From Lingula anatina (Eukaryota; Brachiopoda; Lingulata; Lingulida; Lingulidae), in contig NW_019774803.1 in the NCBI RefSeq assembly GCF_001039355.2, forward strand, positions 192,508 to 256,507: 64,000 nt of DNA, written 5' to 3'. The position numbers were made by a program, and so were the translations under genes. This document shows positions 23,746 to 38,119 of this stretch, piece after piece. The notes under the pieces are model-generated. The model did not search any database. It was not told where the DNA came from and saw only the letters and a list, made by a program, of their open reading frames with translations. Every line of letters starts with the position of its first letter. Positions within the stretch are counted from its first letter, which is position 1.

Positions 23746-25613
23746 TACACTATTAAAAAAAACAGTTAATTGATGCTTAGCTGCACTTAAATAAATTATA
23801 TTACTTACGTAATTGGGGCACTGACCTCTGTGTCAAATAAGTTCATTTAATGTGACCTTAAGAATAATGAATCTTCTGAATATCTGAACCCTTGGAGTAT
23901 TGAAGCGCACCCAATCTTTTTATCCCCTTCATTGACCCAACTTAAGAAATGGTGTAGAATTTAGATCAAATTTTGATTCGGTGTGAATAGACCTTTTTTC
24001 AATCAAATCTGCATGTTTTTTTTTTCTTTTACCTTACATACGGGGCTGAAGATCGCATTTGTTTGATACATATATTATGATCTGCAGTAGTAATTAACAT
24101 AACATAATGAAGTTGACCAAACAACTGATGGTGACTTGTGATTTCTACTTTTTGTTAAATTTCATTTGGACCCAGTATACACAATGTAGCATATGCAAGT
24201 GAGATTAATGAGGCTTGAGTTTCAACAATGTACACAACATGTACTAGTACTTGTGCTTTTGTTATTTTTATCTTTGAGTGATAAACACTTCTCAGAATAT
24301 AGGAAACTTTCTGGGAACTCCTATCTCAACCTTATCGCCAATGCACATGTGTTTCCAGGCTTTAAAAAAATCCTGGTGCCTCTGAACATGCATAATCATA
24401 GCCAGCATTATCAAAATATTTTTTTGAAAGTCATGATTTTTTTTTTTTTTTTGTTTATACAGGTCAATATATTTTTTGCATACATTTTTTTATCCCACAA
24501 TTGCCAAGCAGTATTTTCCTTTTCTTTTTTTTTTTTTTTTTTGCATATTTGCTGAGTGGCTTCATAGACATGTTAACGAGGCAAGTTCCTTTTTAAAATA
24601 AGGTTGTTTGTACTTCTCGTAAATCCCTTTTCGTGCCGAGCATTACAATTGTGAAGATGTTTACAATTTAGTGTAATTCACTTGCATGATTTTGATGTTG
24701 TGCCTTCCCTTATGTTGACCACGTAGGTGCTAAAATTCATAGGGGGCTTCACGAACATGTAGTTGAGAATTGGTGAAGGCGAGTTAACCCCCATAGTGCA
24801 ATTAAATGTTAGGACCTTTCAGAGGTGCTGCTTGATATGAAAAGGGCTAATTTAATTTAAGATACACAATTGTTGGCCCTGATTAATGCCTTGAAGTTTG
24901 GTAAATAAAAATCAGACATCACCCCTGTGATTGCTATAGGTTACAAATATATCCATACTTTTATTTGAACTGAAAAAATAATAGATAAACTGAAGTGGAT
25001 ACAATGTAATATGTTAACAAGTCAGTCTGCAGCTAATAAACATGGGTCTGAACAGGCCCTGAGAAGAGGATAAGCCAGCAAAGAAAATACAGTATCTCCC
25101 CACATTTTCTTCAGTTCACGTGTCTCTCGGTTTGTTTGCATGTTGTCTGATACAATATGATCGCAGGAAAGGGTAATCTTATTGTCTTTAACACCTGGGT
25201 TCTAATTATTTTCCATGGAATATTTTTTGGTTTCTGGTGAACGCAGCACATAGTTGTTCGTGTACTTGTGGATGTGGTTGCCTCTCACTTGACATAATAG
25301 TCGAGTATCGGGTGCACGTTTGACGGCAAATGTGGAATTTGATACTGAAAACAAATGTTTGCGGCTGTCATGAAAAGATGATGACATGCAATGATGTTTT
25401 TTTTTCTTTTCCTTTTTTTTTTTTAAGTCTTGTCAGTTTTGTGAGTTTTCAGGTCTTTGAAAACTTCCCATAAGTTTGTTTATATCTACTGTGTATAGAC
25501 TTTGAACAATGTATCGTTTTCTATTATTCTGGTTAACAATGAACAAAGTCTTATTTTGTTTGTCTGACCATGATTAAAAGATGTTAAAATTAAGTACTAA
25601 GATTTTGTAAATG

Positions 25614-25616
<3 letters not shown>

Positions 25617-25660
<44 letters not shown>
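25617..25660. repeat. (CT)n microsatellite
   Basis: About 22 CT units. Confidence 0.97.
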
Positions 25661-25662
<2 letters not shown>

Positions 25663-26719
25663 GAACATAAATGCATGATGTAATAATGTGTTATTTTTGT
25701 CAAAGTGTTTACAATACAGAGCCCACCTTGTACATATACAGCATTTGATTTATATGTAGATTTTTGTTGATGACAGGTAATTACCTTTTTCAGACGCCTT
25801 TATTTTTCTGATATTTATCTTTTCCAAAATTTATCCTTTTTTGACACTTTCAACAATATATGCTTTGACACAAAGCCAATGTAATGTATTTTCAAAATGT
25901 TTGAATCAGAATTTTTAATTATTACTCAAAAGTTTTTTCTTTAAGGGGAGGGAGGGTTATTATTAACTCATATTGTTAGAATTAATTGAGTTGCTACCAT
26001 GATCCATGATGCAGTTAAGTGGACAGCATTACAGACTGAAAAAAAAAGAAGAAAAAAAACTTAAAATTCTGTTGTTCATTTAGAAAACCCAGACTGGAAA
26101 ATCTCTGAAGTTCCATTACCTTTTGGGGTTCCTACTTAGCGTAATGTGCTTGTACATTACCCCATTTTTGCAAGTTTATGGAAAACTGTGTGTTACTGAC
26201 TGCAAGCCACAGAATTCGGGTCTTTATCTATAACCCAACAATTTAAGAATTAAAGAATAAACTTATCAACATTTATATAAATGTTTTTGATTTCAAACAG
26301 CTTTGTGTGGATGGCTCTTGCTGCAGAATTTTATAGGGAGGAGAAACCAATTTTTTTTTCCATCTAAATTTTGCTTTTGGATTTTCTGGTGAGTTTATAT
26401 TTTTCACTCACTTAATTATTATTTATTATTATGATTATTATTATTATTATTTTGGGGGGCTTTTTCAAAAGACTGTAAAGTTACCTGAACATATACCAAA
26501 CATAACACCCCTTCCCAAAAAAAAATTAAGAAGAAGAGAAAAAAAATCAGCTCTGTTGAAAGTTGCTTCTTCACTGTAATAACCCCGCATCTCTGAAAAA
26601 CATTTAGAAGAGAATTACTCAAGTCCTTGGGGCTAGCAGCTAGAATTGCCTCTCTCAGATTTATGATTTATTCATCGGTCAATAATGAAAACGATCGCAG
26701 GTCTGAACAAGTCCTTTAC

Positions 26720-26840
26720 TTCCCAGCTGTCAATCAATAATGTCAGGCCTCATCGGTGTGTACTTACACTTCAAATATTCATTACATCTCATCCTGGCGA
26801 TCAATAACCGGCCAATTGATTATCATCAGGTATAGTCATC
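26720..26840. promoter_or_regulatory. Possible enhancer-like block with PBX/MEIS/HOX and GATA-type motifs
   Basis: Within 120 bp: TGTCAATCA then ATCAATAA then TGTCA (PBX, HOX/CUT and MEIS cores), GATCAATAAC, CCAATTGATT and TGATTATCATCA. The block is more complex than its surroundings. The assignment is motif-based only. Confidence 0.25.
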
Positions 26841-27617
26841 ATAGCGCCCTGCGTCTGAGAACCATCCGCGTGGGGAGTGGAAACCCGCCACATGGCATTA
26901 TTGAACCAGGCAGAATTTAACACTTCATATTGCACAGTGTCTTTTTTTTCTGATCTGTTTTGCTTTTGGGTTCTATGAGGACACGGCAGATGCGAGTTAA
27001 AAATATCTCTCTGTTGTAGTTGTTCTCCGCAGGGGGAGTTCGCATTTACCTGGATCTGGCTTGGCTTTGGTGGTCAGTGTGAGCTACGATCAAAAGCGTG
27101 TTAAAAATAACTGGGATTGTGAGTGAAGTCCTCTGGGAATCTTAATATTGTAGCTTTGGGCATCTCCAGTAGTGGGAACACCCGAGGGACTGTAGGCATT
27201 TGATCGCCATAAAAAGACGTCATTTCAGACATCATCTGAGGAAGGAAATTTTACCAGAGACACGAAATACTTTAGCTGTTACTTAATCAACGGTTGCTGC
27301 AGCCTTGCATAATGGAGGGTAAGATTGGATGTGGTGATGTGTCATATTGCATGTTGTGGAACATTAAGAAATGAATTGTTCTGTTCCAGGTGTGTTTTTT
27401 TATACATCTACTGAGTATACATCAGTGCATGGTACCTGATATGTATAGGACATTAGGGCATATATAGATGTACTTTTGCAACATCAATGTTTTCAACTAA
27501 AACCATTTTTTACTGTTTATAAGTATATAATCATGAAGCTGGGTATTATCATCACCCTATTTGATTTTAAATACATTTTCTCATTATGAGACAGGAGCTG
27601 GCATACATGCATTTCTG

Positions 27618-27622
<5 letters not shown>

Positions 27623-27671
<49 letters not shown>

Positions 27672-27711
27672 TTCACACACTCACTCACACACACACACTC
27701 ACTCACTCACA
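27623..27711. repeat. (TC)n followed by (CA)n/(CTCA)n
   Basis: About 23 TC units to 27668, then mixed ACTC/ACAC repeats. Ser-Leu reading frames across it are artefacts. Confidence 0.97.
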
Positions 27712-28580
27712 GCCAACAAAATTCAAATCCAATGGATCACTGAAGAAATATTTCACTCATACTGGATTTCCTGTACGTCAACCTCTCTTCCACCCCTCCC
27801 CCTCACCACCACCACACGCACACACCAACACTAAAGAAAGATGAGTATATGTACCATGTTTGTGAATTTCTGCCTTTAGGAGTACGTATTTTATTGGAAA
27901 GAAAAGCACTTAATTGCAATCAAAGAATGTAAGAATGTGTTGGATATTTTATGAAATATTGTCAAAGTCTTTGGACATTCAGAGGAGAGAGAGAGTTCTC
28001 CTCCCTTTTCAGCATAAACTTTCTCTATCTCTGACATACATAGACGTCCATGTAAATTGCAATTTGGATTGTAAGTGAATTGTAGATCTGATGTACATGT
28101 AAATGTGTTCTGGGACCAGTAGGTAGATGCATTCAAGCTGATAAATGAGGCCTCAATAGAGAATCTTATTAATAGGACAGGCCCTGTCAGGCAAATTAAA
28201 CCATGTAAGCAGTATAGAAACTATTCCACATATGTTGATTGATCTTAGCGCCGTCATTGTTATTGTTATCAATAATAATTCTGACCCAGCTTTGTTTGTT
28301 TATAAAGACATTAAAGACCTTTCATTTGTGTCAACTGATGCTGACTGAGTTTTTGTGTTCGAGAATTTAACAGGAAGTTGACTTTGTTTTTCTTAATCCT
28401 AAACTAAAAACTATGTATTGATGGGTAACTGTTATAACACTGAAAACTCAGGGTGATATGTAGAAGACTGTACTATGTGCTGGCAGGGGTACATGTACCC
28501 CAAGTTTCACAGTTAATTTGGAATTGGTATATCTTTACAACCAGCATTACCAGTATTATGAAGGTGATCAGTAGAAAACA

Positions 28581-28706
28581 TATGCTGGGTACAAGGCAGA
28601 GTTACCATTGCATTCTGAAACTCAGGGTGAAAGAGCACTTATTTATGCTGGGTGGAAAGAAGAGAGTCACGTGCAATACTCAGAAACTCAGGGTGAGAAC
28701 AATTAG
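28581..28706. repeat. Degenerate 63-bp tandem duplication
   Basis: TATGCTGGGT at 28581 and TATGCTGGGT at 28644 each start a unit ending in GAAACTCAGGGTGA. An additional AAACTCAGGGTGA occurs upstream near 28443, so a third decayed unit is possible. Confidence 0.7.
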
Positions 28707-29231
28707 CACCTGTTCTCTTCACCCATTGTAGTAGGTGAGATGGTCCCATTCACTGTGCCCCATGCTTAGCTTAGGAGTAGGGGAAAATGTCTCGGAGGAT
28801 AGGGGCAGTTTACACAAAATGACTCGAACTCGCATGTTGGTCTAAACTTTAACATTAATCATTGGGCCTGCTTCTGTTCAAAATAATTTCTGATTCGACC
28901 ACTTAAGTAAAGCAAGTATTGATCTGAAATATAATCAGCATATTTCTTGTTTATACAAAGGTGCAAAAAATTATTTATTATACAACTTCTTATTTATGGT
29001 ACTACTGTTTTACTTTGGGTTAAGAGGGAATGTGGGGATTTGGAATTCGTAACTGTAACCAACTACATCACTGAGATGTTTGCAACAGTGTGAAATTACA
29101 TCAAAAGTTCAATGATAAAATTAATTAATCCAAAAGAAAAAGAAAAGCTGCGTTAGAACTCTTCAATTTATACATATAATATGTATATCAGTTTTTTCTA
29201 TAAATATACTCCACCACCAAGTCTATATATC

Positions 29232-29400
29232 CAGGAGCGGATTTAGGCCGTCTTCTGGGTCTTCCGGAAGACGGTCAGATTTTCAAGTTTACATTGACGG
29301 GTATCTATTTTTTTTCTGTTGGAAGACGGTCAAAAATGGAGGTTGGATCAACAAAGATAATTTGGAAGACTGTCAGAAAATATCTCTGGATCTGCCCCTG
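29232..29400. mobile_element. hAT-type MITE family C, copy 1 (169 bp)
   Basis: Left end CAGGAGCGGATTTAG and right end CTGGATCTGCCCCTG are imperfect inverted repeats of the CAGGGGCGGATCCAG type known from hAT transposons. GAAGACGGTCA recurs inside and GACTGTCA once more. A second copy at 55951 is about 90 percent identical by eye. No coding capacity and no clear 8-bp target duplication. Confidence 0.85.
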
Positions 29401-32400
29401 ATTTCAATTATTTTAATACCTGTTTGTCACAATCTCAGTAATTCCAAATAAAGCTTTCTTTATTCAGGTGTAAAAATCAGTATTTGTATTGCATGACACA
29501 TGTCCACGATACTTGAAGTCAGTTTAAACAGCATAGATGACTGGGTTCACCAGGCTCTCTTCCTGTTGCATCTGTTTATACATCCTAATTACCAAGATTA
29601 ATTCTTAATACCAAATAGAATAGGCTGTACAACCCTGGTGTTTGTACAGGTTTAAGTAGCGAACAGATTTTAAAGGCAAATACTCGATTACATATGTATG
29701 TGTTTCAATCTGTGTCAAACCAATGTCATTTTTGGGAGCACATTCAAGTATTTGTAAATCAGTATTGTGGTGTTAAAATGAATTTTTGTATGTACAGCTT
29801 GTAAAGATTAATGCATAAGTATATGAACAACTTGAAAGCCAGTTATGCAATTTCTGGATTTCTAGGAGTGATTAATCCTAGTGCTAGAATGGTTGAGAGC
29901 AGATTTCTTTGGTAATGGATATGGAATCCATAAATATTCCAATCGCTTTATCCTAAAATTTCTTTATAGTTTTATCAGTAGTACTTCACAGTAGCTTTTT
30001 TGAATTTTAGATAAGTCAAAAACCTGTGGATATCTACCCCCACCCCCCTTCTCAGCATCTGACACAAACTCTTCTGCTGCTTCTGCTGCTGTTGATTCAG
30101 GCAATCTGTTTCTGTGGTGAACCACTTAATGTAAATATATAATTACCTGTTCATATACAGCAGTTGCTATACAGGTATTGAGAACTTAAACAAATTTTGC
30201 TGAAGTCAAAGATTTTCAATCCATGCAAGAGTAATCAGATATGCATAAAAGGAGGCATTTGATGAAATAAAACTTAGCAGTTTTACACTATTGTTTTTTC
30301 CATAGTAGGTGTGTAGAAATAATCCATCTCAGTCAAGTGAATGAAAAAAGTGTAGTTTGTTGATATGTAATCTTAGGAGATTAAAGATTGCTTTAACAAA
30401 TGTATTTAAGACACAAGCCAATCCCACTAAATTGGTAATATTTGGTAAGCTCTGTGCTATTAAGTTGGATAAGGTACTGTTCAAACAGAGGCAGGGGTTA
30501 AAGTTGACAGAAAGCATACAACTTACAATGCAATACAACCCTCTTTCTTATGCTGCAAACATGTTTATAAGAAATCAGATTCGGTTATTACATAAACCTC
30601 ATAGATATTAATGTAATTTAATGTGATTTAATTTGTACAAGGCAATTGTCAAACTTATTAAATTTGATGGTCTTTATTGACCTCTGACTTATATTGTTTT
30701 CCTTAGGCAAATACCATAGACAAGATATCTTCTGTTGAAATTTTTATTCTTTTAAAATAAGAATTTGTTGGAAAAACTTTTTAATAAAAGCCTCATATGT
30801 ATCAAATCTAGTGTCTGAATTTGGAGAGGAGCACAACTGTTTTCAGGGGTCTAGGTTCTAGATGTGAGCTTTTTCTTCTCCCCCTGTTTAAAATGACATC
30901 CATTGGATATGCTGCCTCTTGTCTGAAACCTTTTTCAAAATGTTAACAGTGGTGCTGAGCAGCAGTTTTATTTACTGCCGCATCCTCCTATAGATAAAAA
31001 CGCTTTCGATTCCTTAGTTTATGCAATTTCACCCAACTGTATTCTTCACTCACATCAGTGATTGGCTAGTTACAAACACGCTTTCTTGTAAACATGGGCA
31101 AATATCATCACCCATGGTGAGACAGTAAAGTGAAGATTGAATGTGCACCTCTTCCTTGTCCCTGCCCCCCTGCTGTCGACCACCACCTGAAGATGTGAAA
31201 ACCAGCTTTGCACCGCTTGTATCAGCACTAGTATTTTTAGATGATTTATCTGAGTGAGTATAGGGGATTGAGTTTTAAAAATACTTAACCAGTCCCTTAA
31301 AAGTTGCCCAGTAGAAGCAGGTGATATTTTCATTGATCTTAATATTGTTCCTACTCTGTGATAATTGAACACTTATTCACTTGATATACTATAGCAATTG
31401 TTTTTATTTCCACCTCTGTATTTACTGCTTCCAATATTTTGTTTAAGATATGAAAAACAGTTTTATTAAAATTAATCAATCGATTTGGCGTTTTCATCTA
31501 TAAGATATAAAACGCTTGTCTCATTTTCTATATGCATGTTGAATCTTTTGTCGTATGGCTTAAGTCTAATTTACCACTGTGAGCTGATGCATAGTTAAAT
31601 GTTCCTTATATTGTCAGTTAGTGGTCATCCTTAGTCAATTGTGGCAAGCAGTTTAAGAATCAGTGGCTTACAAAGCCACATATTGATTGCAATTCTTAAT
31701 TTATCCCTGCCCAGTCAATACAGTTATCTTAGCCATAAGTGAACATACCATGTGCTCATTTGATTGCCAATCTTTATTATACACATAACCAGCAGCATCC
31801 AGCTGGATTTTTGAGGCTAATCTCCCCTTAGTTAGGTAATCTTCAGACATCTCTTGGTGTTAATCTCTGGAACTCTTCTATCTCTTGCTCAGGCAGTTCT
31901 GGAACAGCGCAGCAAGGGAGAATATTGTTTAGCTCTCAAATTGGTTGGATGGTCGTTTTTATGCCAACCTTCATGGTTGCCTCATTGATTTTTTCCAATG
32001 AAAAATTCAGCAAGCCACTTCGTCAGTTGTGCCTCTGTTATGTAGAGTGACAGCTGGGTTGTTTTTATTTCAAGTCTGTAGAGGCAGAGAGAGAGAACAG
32101 AACAGAAGTGATGTGGGAGAGTGCTGGTAAAAGCTATTGCTTGTCTCTGCACTATATTTATTCAACTTCCAGTGAGTTAATTCTGATCTGTTACGGAAAA
32201 GGATTTTTTTCTGATTTACACATTTCTTTCACTGCATGTGGAAGTGACATGAAAAAGGCTTGAAGTTGAACTATTTCATGCTTTATTATTAACTCAGCAT
32301 CTGCCTTTTATCTGGCAGTGTACATTCTGCATTACATTGTTCTGGAAATTAGATGAGATTGCTGCAACATTGCAGATACATGTATTTTGATTTTTTCTTT

Positions 32401-33599
32401 ATTATCAAAAAAAAAAAAAAAAAAATTCACATAACTGAATGCTGCTCACCTACCTGCAATCTTACATGTATGAGAATTACCTAGCATATGGGAATCCTTC
32501 ATCTGCGCCAGTAGTGCCAACGTTATGGTTGTGACATCACACTTTCCGGAAAAGACCAGCTGCTAAGTGTTCATTTTTACTCACAGGAGATTAACCTGTC
32601 AGGGAGACCAGGATGCAATCACTCTCAGTAGAAGGTGGCTCAAATGTCTCTCCTGATAGTTCTCACCTGAGCCCATGACATGAAAAAGCAAGATCTGATA
32701 GGAAGCTTGCAACATTAATCCACTTGGTCGTCTGATTGTTACATCGTTGTTGGGAGATCTCATTGGTATTGTGTTTCGGTGTTTGGTGAACAGGAAAAAC
32801 AACGGTTAAGATCACGCTTGATAGGGATATTACTAGAGCTTTTTCTGGTGATTGCTTTTTTTTTAAATTCAGTTGTCAGGGAAAACTGTTGGACATTGTT
32901 GGCAATTTGTTACTTTTTGGCAAAAAGAGGCTGATAGAGTTTTGGATTTTTCTTAGTTGTAAGGAACATTGGAAAGAAACAAAAAAAAACGAGATTTGGC
33001 ACTGAGTAAGGTTTATTGAGTGAAGACAGTTGCAGTCTAAACAAGAAGAAACAAACAAAACTTCTGTAATTTTGTTGATTGATCAGAGAAAACATTTGAA
33101 ATTCTAGAGAAAAAAATATAGCCTCATGAACAGGCAAGAAACAACAGAACTAGAGGTGAATTCTTTTCTGGACCTAATTGCCACACACTGACTGCAATTG
33201 ATTAGTTCTTAACATGCCTGTTATAATTAGCAACTGTCATCTTTGCAGGAAAAACAGCTGGAACTGCCTTTGGAAGCAATTGAACAAATTTGGTTCCAGT
33301 TTTTTCTCAGGGTTGTAGTCTGCCACCTTGATTCCTATACCAACTGCTTTGGTGCCAGAAAGTCGGAGTGGGCCCCAATCAATGCCACCTGTTACTTAGT
33401 ATACACCATATGTCAGTGAGCTCCTAGTTGCCTCCCAGACACGTGGCTCTCTGAAGCTCTCTGAAGCAACTCTTCATCTCATTGGGTGAGAACCACTTTA
33501 GGAGTCGGCTGGACTGGATTAGTTGCTTTCAGTCAAATGCTAACTGGCAGCTGAGGCATGCCTTGTGTTCCACCAAGCTCATGGTTCTGTGTGCTTGAG

Positions 33600-33917
33600 A
33601 GAGCTTGACAGGTTGGAGATACTGGATGCTGGAATCCTTTCACTGACCATCCGGACAAAATGTGGGAGGTTATCTGAAAAGTGGTAATTTTGGATATTGT
33701 TATATAACAGTATATCTTTTTTTCTGAAAGAAAGGGAAAAAATCTGTGATATATTTTCTTGTGGTTTGACATATATGAAGTGACAGGAGAAGCAAGGAGG
33801 GTGTAACATCGTAAATATATAATACTTTTCTTCATCGGTTAAAAAATTTGTGGACTGCAGGAACACTATATTTTTCCTGGAGATAGAAAAACTGTCTGTG
33901 TTCCTTGGATTTGTGTC
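33600..33917 (+). other. Probable 5' untranslated region of the MTG-like gene
   Basis: The sequence immediately upstream of the first coding exon carries an in-frame TAA at 33840-33842 and no ATG in frame between that stop and 33918. The transcription start is not identifiable and the left boundary given is arbitrary. A CTGCAG near 33855 has a poor pyrimidine tract and is an unlikely acceptor. Confidence 0.35.
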
Positions 33918-34032
33918 ATGGCTAAACAAGAGGATAGACTTGAGCGCAAACCAATTAACTTATTAAGTTTGATGAAGTCTCATCCTCAACGCTATCACGG
34001 GGTGTTTTCCTTCGAATTCTGCCACCATCGCA
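33918..34032 (+). CDS. First coding exon of a CBFA2T/MTG (nervy)-like corepressor gene
   Basis: ATG in good context (GTCATGG), the first in frame after a TAA at 33840. It opens 38 codons beginning MAKQEDRLERKPINLL and ending FEFCHHR, plus one base before a strong donor (CGCA then GTAAGTC). The leftover base gives phase 1, and the exon at 60730 starts with the two bases that complete the codon (AAT). The peptide is basic and I recognise no domain; known CBFA2T proteins also have divergent, alternatively spliced N-termini before a conserved MPxSP segment. The link to that family rests on the next exon. An unrelated upstream gene ending elsewhere is possible but no other partner acceptor was found. 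Confidence 0.6.
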
Positions 34033-35239
34033 GTAAGTCAGATTTTTCTTAATTTAATTATTTGCTTTTTAATCAACTATATGTTGTATATAATATTTTT
34101 CCACTTCAGTTGTTGTGTGAAGATATCACTGCAGTTCATGTCAAGCATTTTGGTTTTGCCCTGGTGTATTTTATCTTTGAGATCTACAACCACTGAAGGC
34201 AATGAAGGATTCCTTATCTAAGAGATTATTATTTTGCAAGATTATTTTCAAGAAAAAGAAGTGATATCATGTTTTATTAAATTATCATTTAGTTTAAGTT
34301 CATATTTTATATACAGGAGAGCCAAAACACAAAAGTCCCCATATATACATAAATCTTAAAAGTAAAATCCAACCCAATCCTATCAATTGTCCCCAATTTT
34401 ACTATTAAAGAGTTGTTTTTTTGATATAAATTAACAATATGAACCTGGTTTGGAATTGAAACACCTGGTGAGGTGGGTTTGGTTTTAATATTATCTGCTA
34501 CCAGCAACAATGCACACATTTGTATGAGTAATTCTGAATCTTTTATTGTTTATATCAGAGGGGTGGGGTGGAGGGGGGGGGGGAGATATTCATACTGCCA
34601 GTGTATTCCTGTTTGGGTTGCTGCAGATGAAATGTTTGATGTAAACTTCCGTTTCAGAGACCAAAATAATGGTAATACCACAGGTCATAAATTTATCAGT
34701 GTGCCATGATATTGTTTATTCAAAAACTGAATTTAATTTTTATAGTATTTATTATAAATTGCATAAACTCACATTATATCTCTAAAAAGTCTGAGTGATT
34801 GGATTAGTAAAATTTTAACTTTTGCTTGATTGTTAATATTTGTTATGGTTTTCTTAAATGCTACAGTATATGCTTCACCCTTAAGAAAATGTTCAGTTCT
34901 GTAAGATGATTAATTCTTAATTGGGTTTACCTCTAGTCTATTTATATCAACATGTTCTATGGCAAGACTCATATGAATCAGGCCATGAATGAATTTTTCA
35001 TAAAAAATATAGAGGTGCATGTGTCTTTCAGGGGGGAAATGATATATGAGAACAAAAAAATTAAGAGTTCTGCTGTTGCACATACAGGATATCTCATTTG
35101 GTTGTTGTTGATAGCAAGAAGTAACACTCTTGAAATAAGATCTATAGAGATTTTAACAGTTTTTGTTGCATTGTTTCATTTCATAGTAGCATGTTGATTT
35201 TTTTTTCATCTTTTTGTCCACAGTGACATTTGCTGCTTT

Positions 35240-35257
35240 GAATTCATATATGAATTC
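35240..35257. repeat. 18-bp perfect palindrome
   Basis: GAATTCATATATGAATTC equals its own reverse complement, with no spacer. It is short and may be chance in AT-rich DNA. Confidence 0.9.
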
Positions 35258-35871
35258 TGATTTTGTATTTCAAAGGCAGAAAAAGGGAACGATAATAACA
35301 GCAACAACAAAGAGACTCACGATAACTGTAACCACTTTTCATTCTTTTTTTCATCGCTGCATTTTACATTCAGTCAAGTTGATATTTCCCCGTGGCAGCA
35401 CTCCATTTGTAAATTTAATATGGGCTCTGTTTGTACAACTAGCATGTCAAACAAAGTTCATAACAAGCCAGTCACCATAATAAATATCATTTCGCTTCCT
35501 GGATTGCATGTTTTGATATCCTTGGTTTGATATTGTATGGGTAATGTAATTGTTGTTTTGTTATTGATACTTCACCCAACAGTATGACTGCTGATATAGC
35601 ATTGATGTTGTGAGTGTGGTCGATGCACTGTACAGTACATAGGGGGATTTATTATTACTGATAGACTAAGGTGTTCCTGTATTATCAGCAAAGCCATACA
35701 CACACCTTGCTCCCCTTGCTTTTAGGTAAGATTTTGTTTAAAATCAACCTTGCTGGTGGAAGATAAAAGGGAAATATGTAACTTTAGGCTTTAGAGTTAT
35801 GGCTTTTGTGAGGTTAGATTGTAATGGGTAGAATGCTGTACGTTAAGATAGTGTGTGTTGTTTGTTTATTC

Positions 35872-35889
35872 TCTCTCTCTCTCTCTTTT

Positions 35890-35930
<41 letters not shown>
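35872..35930. repeat. (CT)n and (CA)n microsatellites
   Basis: A short CT run to 35886, then about 20 CA units from 35891. Confidence 0.97.
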
Positions 35931-35931
<1 letters not shown>

Positions 35932-38088
35932 GTTTATATATTGTTGTGGAAACAATATTGCAATAAAGGTTTACAGTCTGCATTCAATAAAAAAGACTAA
36001 TATTTTATTAGAAAAGAATGAAAGAACTATGACCCTTATTGTTCCAGTGTCAAACTATTCATGTCAAAAGTACATGTTTAAAAATGTGATAGTATCTTAT
36101 TTCAGTAAAAAAAATTGGGGGGGGGGGGGGGAGGACACAAAAGAGGTCACAGTAATTGAGTTGAATTTTTTCAGTTTCTGGGACCTCAAACTTGTGCAGT
36201 AAAGAATTTCTCTAACCACTATGAACGATAGAAATGCTGATAAAATAATATATGAGAAAGTAAAAAAGAAATGTTTTATATCCTAATTTTTTTTCACAAG
36301 ACAAAGTAGATCCTGCCGTCGATTTGTTCTATTCATATTTTATTTTTAATTAACAATAAGTCAATCCAGAATAATGAATTTCATGTAAAAAAGAGATGAT
36401 AAAAAAAAAAATTAATGCAATCTTTAAATATAAATAGTAAAAATTTCAGATTCACACTGTGAGTGAGAGCCCGGAAAAATATATCCATACTCAGAATTCC
36501 TCCAATAGCAAAATAGCCATCCTGCCTTGTGTGTTGCTTTGGGCTGATGTTTAGAGTGAGCTATCATATCCACGTGTTGAAGTGAAGAGAAGGTGTAAGG
36601 TTTTCAAACTCTGCTAAAGAATGGGGCCCATATGTTCCAACCATCAGCTCTGGCGCCAGTGTGGCGGGGAAAAATCTGGAAGACTCATTTCTGTGACCCG
36701 CGCCATAACAAAAATGTTGCCCTTCTTCATCAAACCCAGATGGGGAAATAGTTCTGTTGATGTTTTGCAACTTGTGTTATTTGTTATTTCAAGAAGACGG
36801 GCACTACGATGTACAATTGGTTTACAGTGATAAACGATGGCTGGTTTCAATAACACTCCCGAGCCAGCTTGCTGTACAGTGCAAATGTATTAGCAGTTCA
36901 TAATAGTAAGAACACATACATGCTTAGGGAATACAGATTTAACACTTAGCTGAGGGATTCCTGTAATCCCAATTCAAGGCCCCTGATGTAGAAGTCATCT
37001 GGCCTACCAAAAGCAAGCAAAGTGGCAGATATGTCCCAAAGGATATCAGGCTGGGGGGGGGCGGGGGGGGGGGGCAGGAAGGATCGGGAGGGGAAATGGA
37101 TTTTGAATTGAACATGTCTAGGCTTGTACAAAAAGCATGAATATGATCCTTTCCAATATTGAACCATATCAGTGGTAAATTGACAGTTATATCATCAGAA
37201 ATGGATTATTTCTACCCTATGACGAAAATTATAGATACCAGATGCAAAGAACGAAATAGCTCTTTAAATATTCAGTATACTGTAATCTCTCCCATCTTTC
37301 ATTTTTAAAATGCAGGTGCATGCTACCACACGACCGCATGTGTTTAATGTGCTCTGTGCATCTGGGTGCATGCCACAAATTTATCAATAATATTCCATAT
37401 TTTCTCATTGTCAATCCCCCGAAGTGAACTCACTTAGTAAGGGAGCACTGTGCCACATCTGTGGGTTTGTGATATTATGAACTGATAAGTAAAGAAGTAC
37501 AGATACATTCCGCTAATTTCTTCTCATTCAGACACCAGGGATGGTGAGATCTGGTCTTAAAAGCCAGCTGCGCCACTCTTAATACTAGGAACCCATAGCG
37601 GCTTAATTGAACTCTCCCTGAATGTCTTGACATTAAGAAACAGTCTTGTTCAGTGAAAAACGAAGAAAAAAAAATTAGAAAATAGTAAGAGCAGATTGGC
37701 AGCTGAGCTATGAGGCACAATAACCATAGTGTGACAGGTGATGTGGGATATTTATAGAATCTGATTACCTAGAAGCTCTGAGAAATTTTCCCAGAGCCAG
37801 AAGTGAGCTGCAGCTGCACCTGCCATGCCTGGCGCAATTATTAGTTTTCCTAACAGGTCTATTGAGTGACAGGTTATTGTGGAACTCTCTGTGTGAAAGG
37901 AAAGCAGTGTTTTTTGGTAGCAATCCCTAACCTTTTTTTCTTGGATCCTTATTCAGTTTTCTCTGAATTGTTATAACTGTTTTTCTGAATTGTGATAATG
38001 AAAAGAAATACAGGTTTCATCTCGTTCTCTCTGATTATCTCTTTTAATAAATTCTCTTTTAATCCAGTAAAATCCAGTAAAAAACTCA

Positions 38089-38119
<31 letters not shown>

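Larger units (their letters stand above)
21471..33600. other. Long gene-free region upstream of the MTG-like first exon
   Basis: Contains microsatellites, a MITE at 29232 and repeats listed separately. Less AT-rich blocks occur at about 21600-21680, 22080-22480, 26640-27310 and 31860-32150. These may be conserved non-coding or upstream regulatory DNA of the plus-strand gene starting at 33918. No exon with matching splice sites and coding pattern was seen. Confidence 0.4.

Noticed and set aside
27561-27834. Ser-Leu repeat proteins
   Set aside because: Translation of (TC)n and (CA)n microsatellites; the same applies to frames at 35855, 38635, 47872-48094 and 48069-48425.
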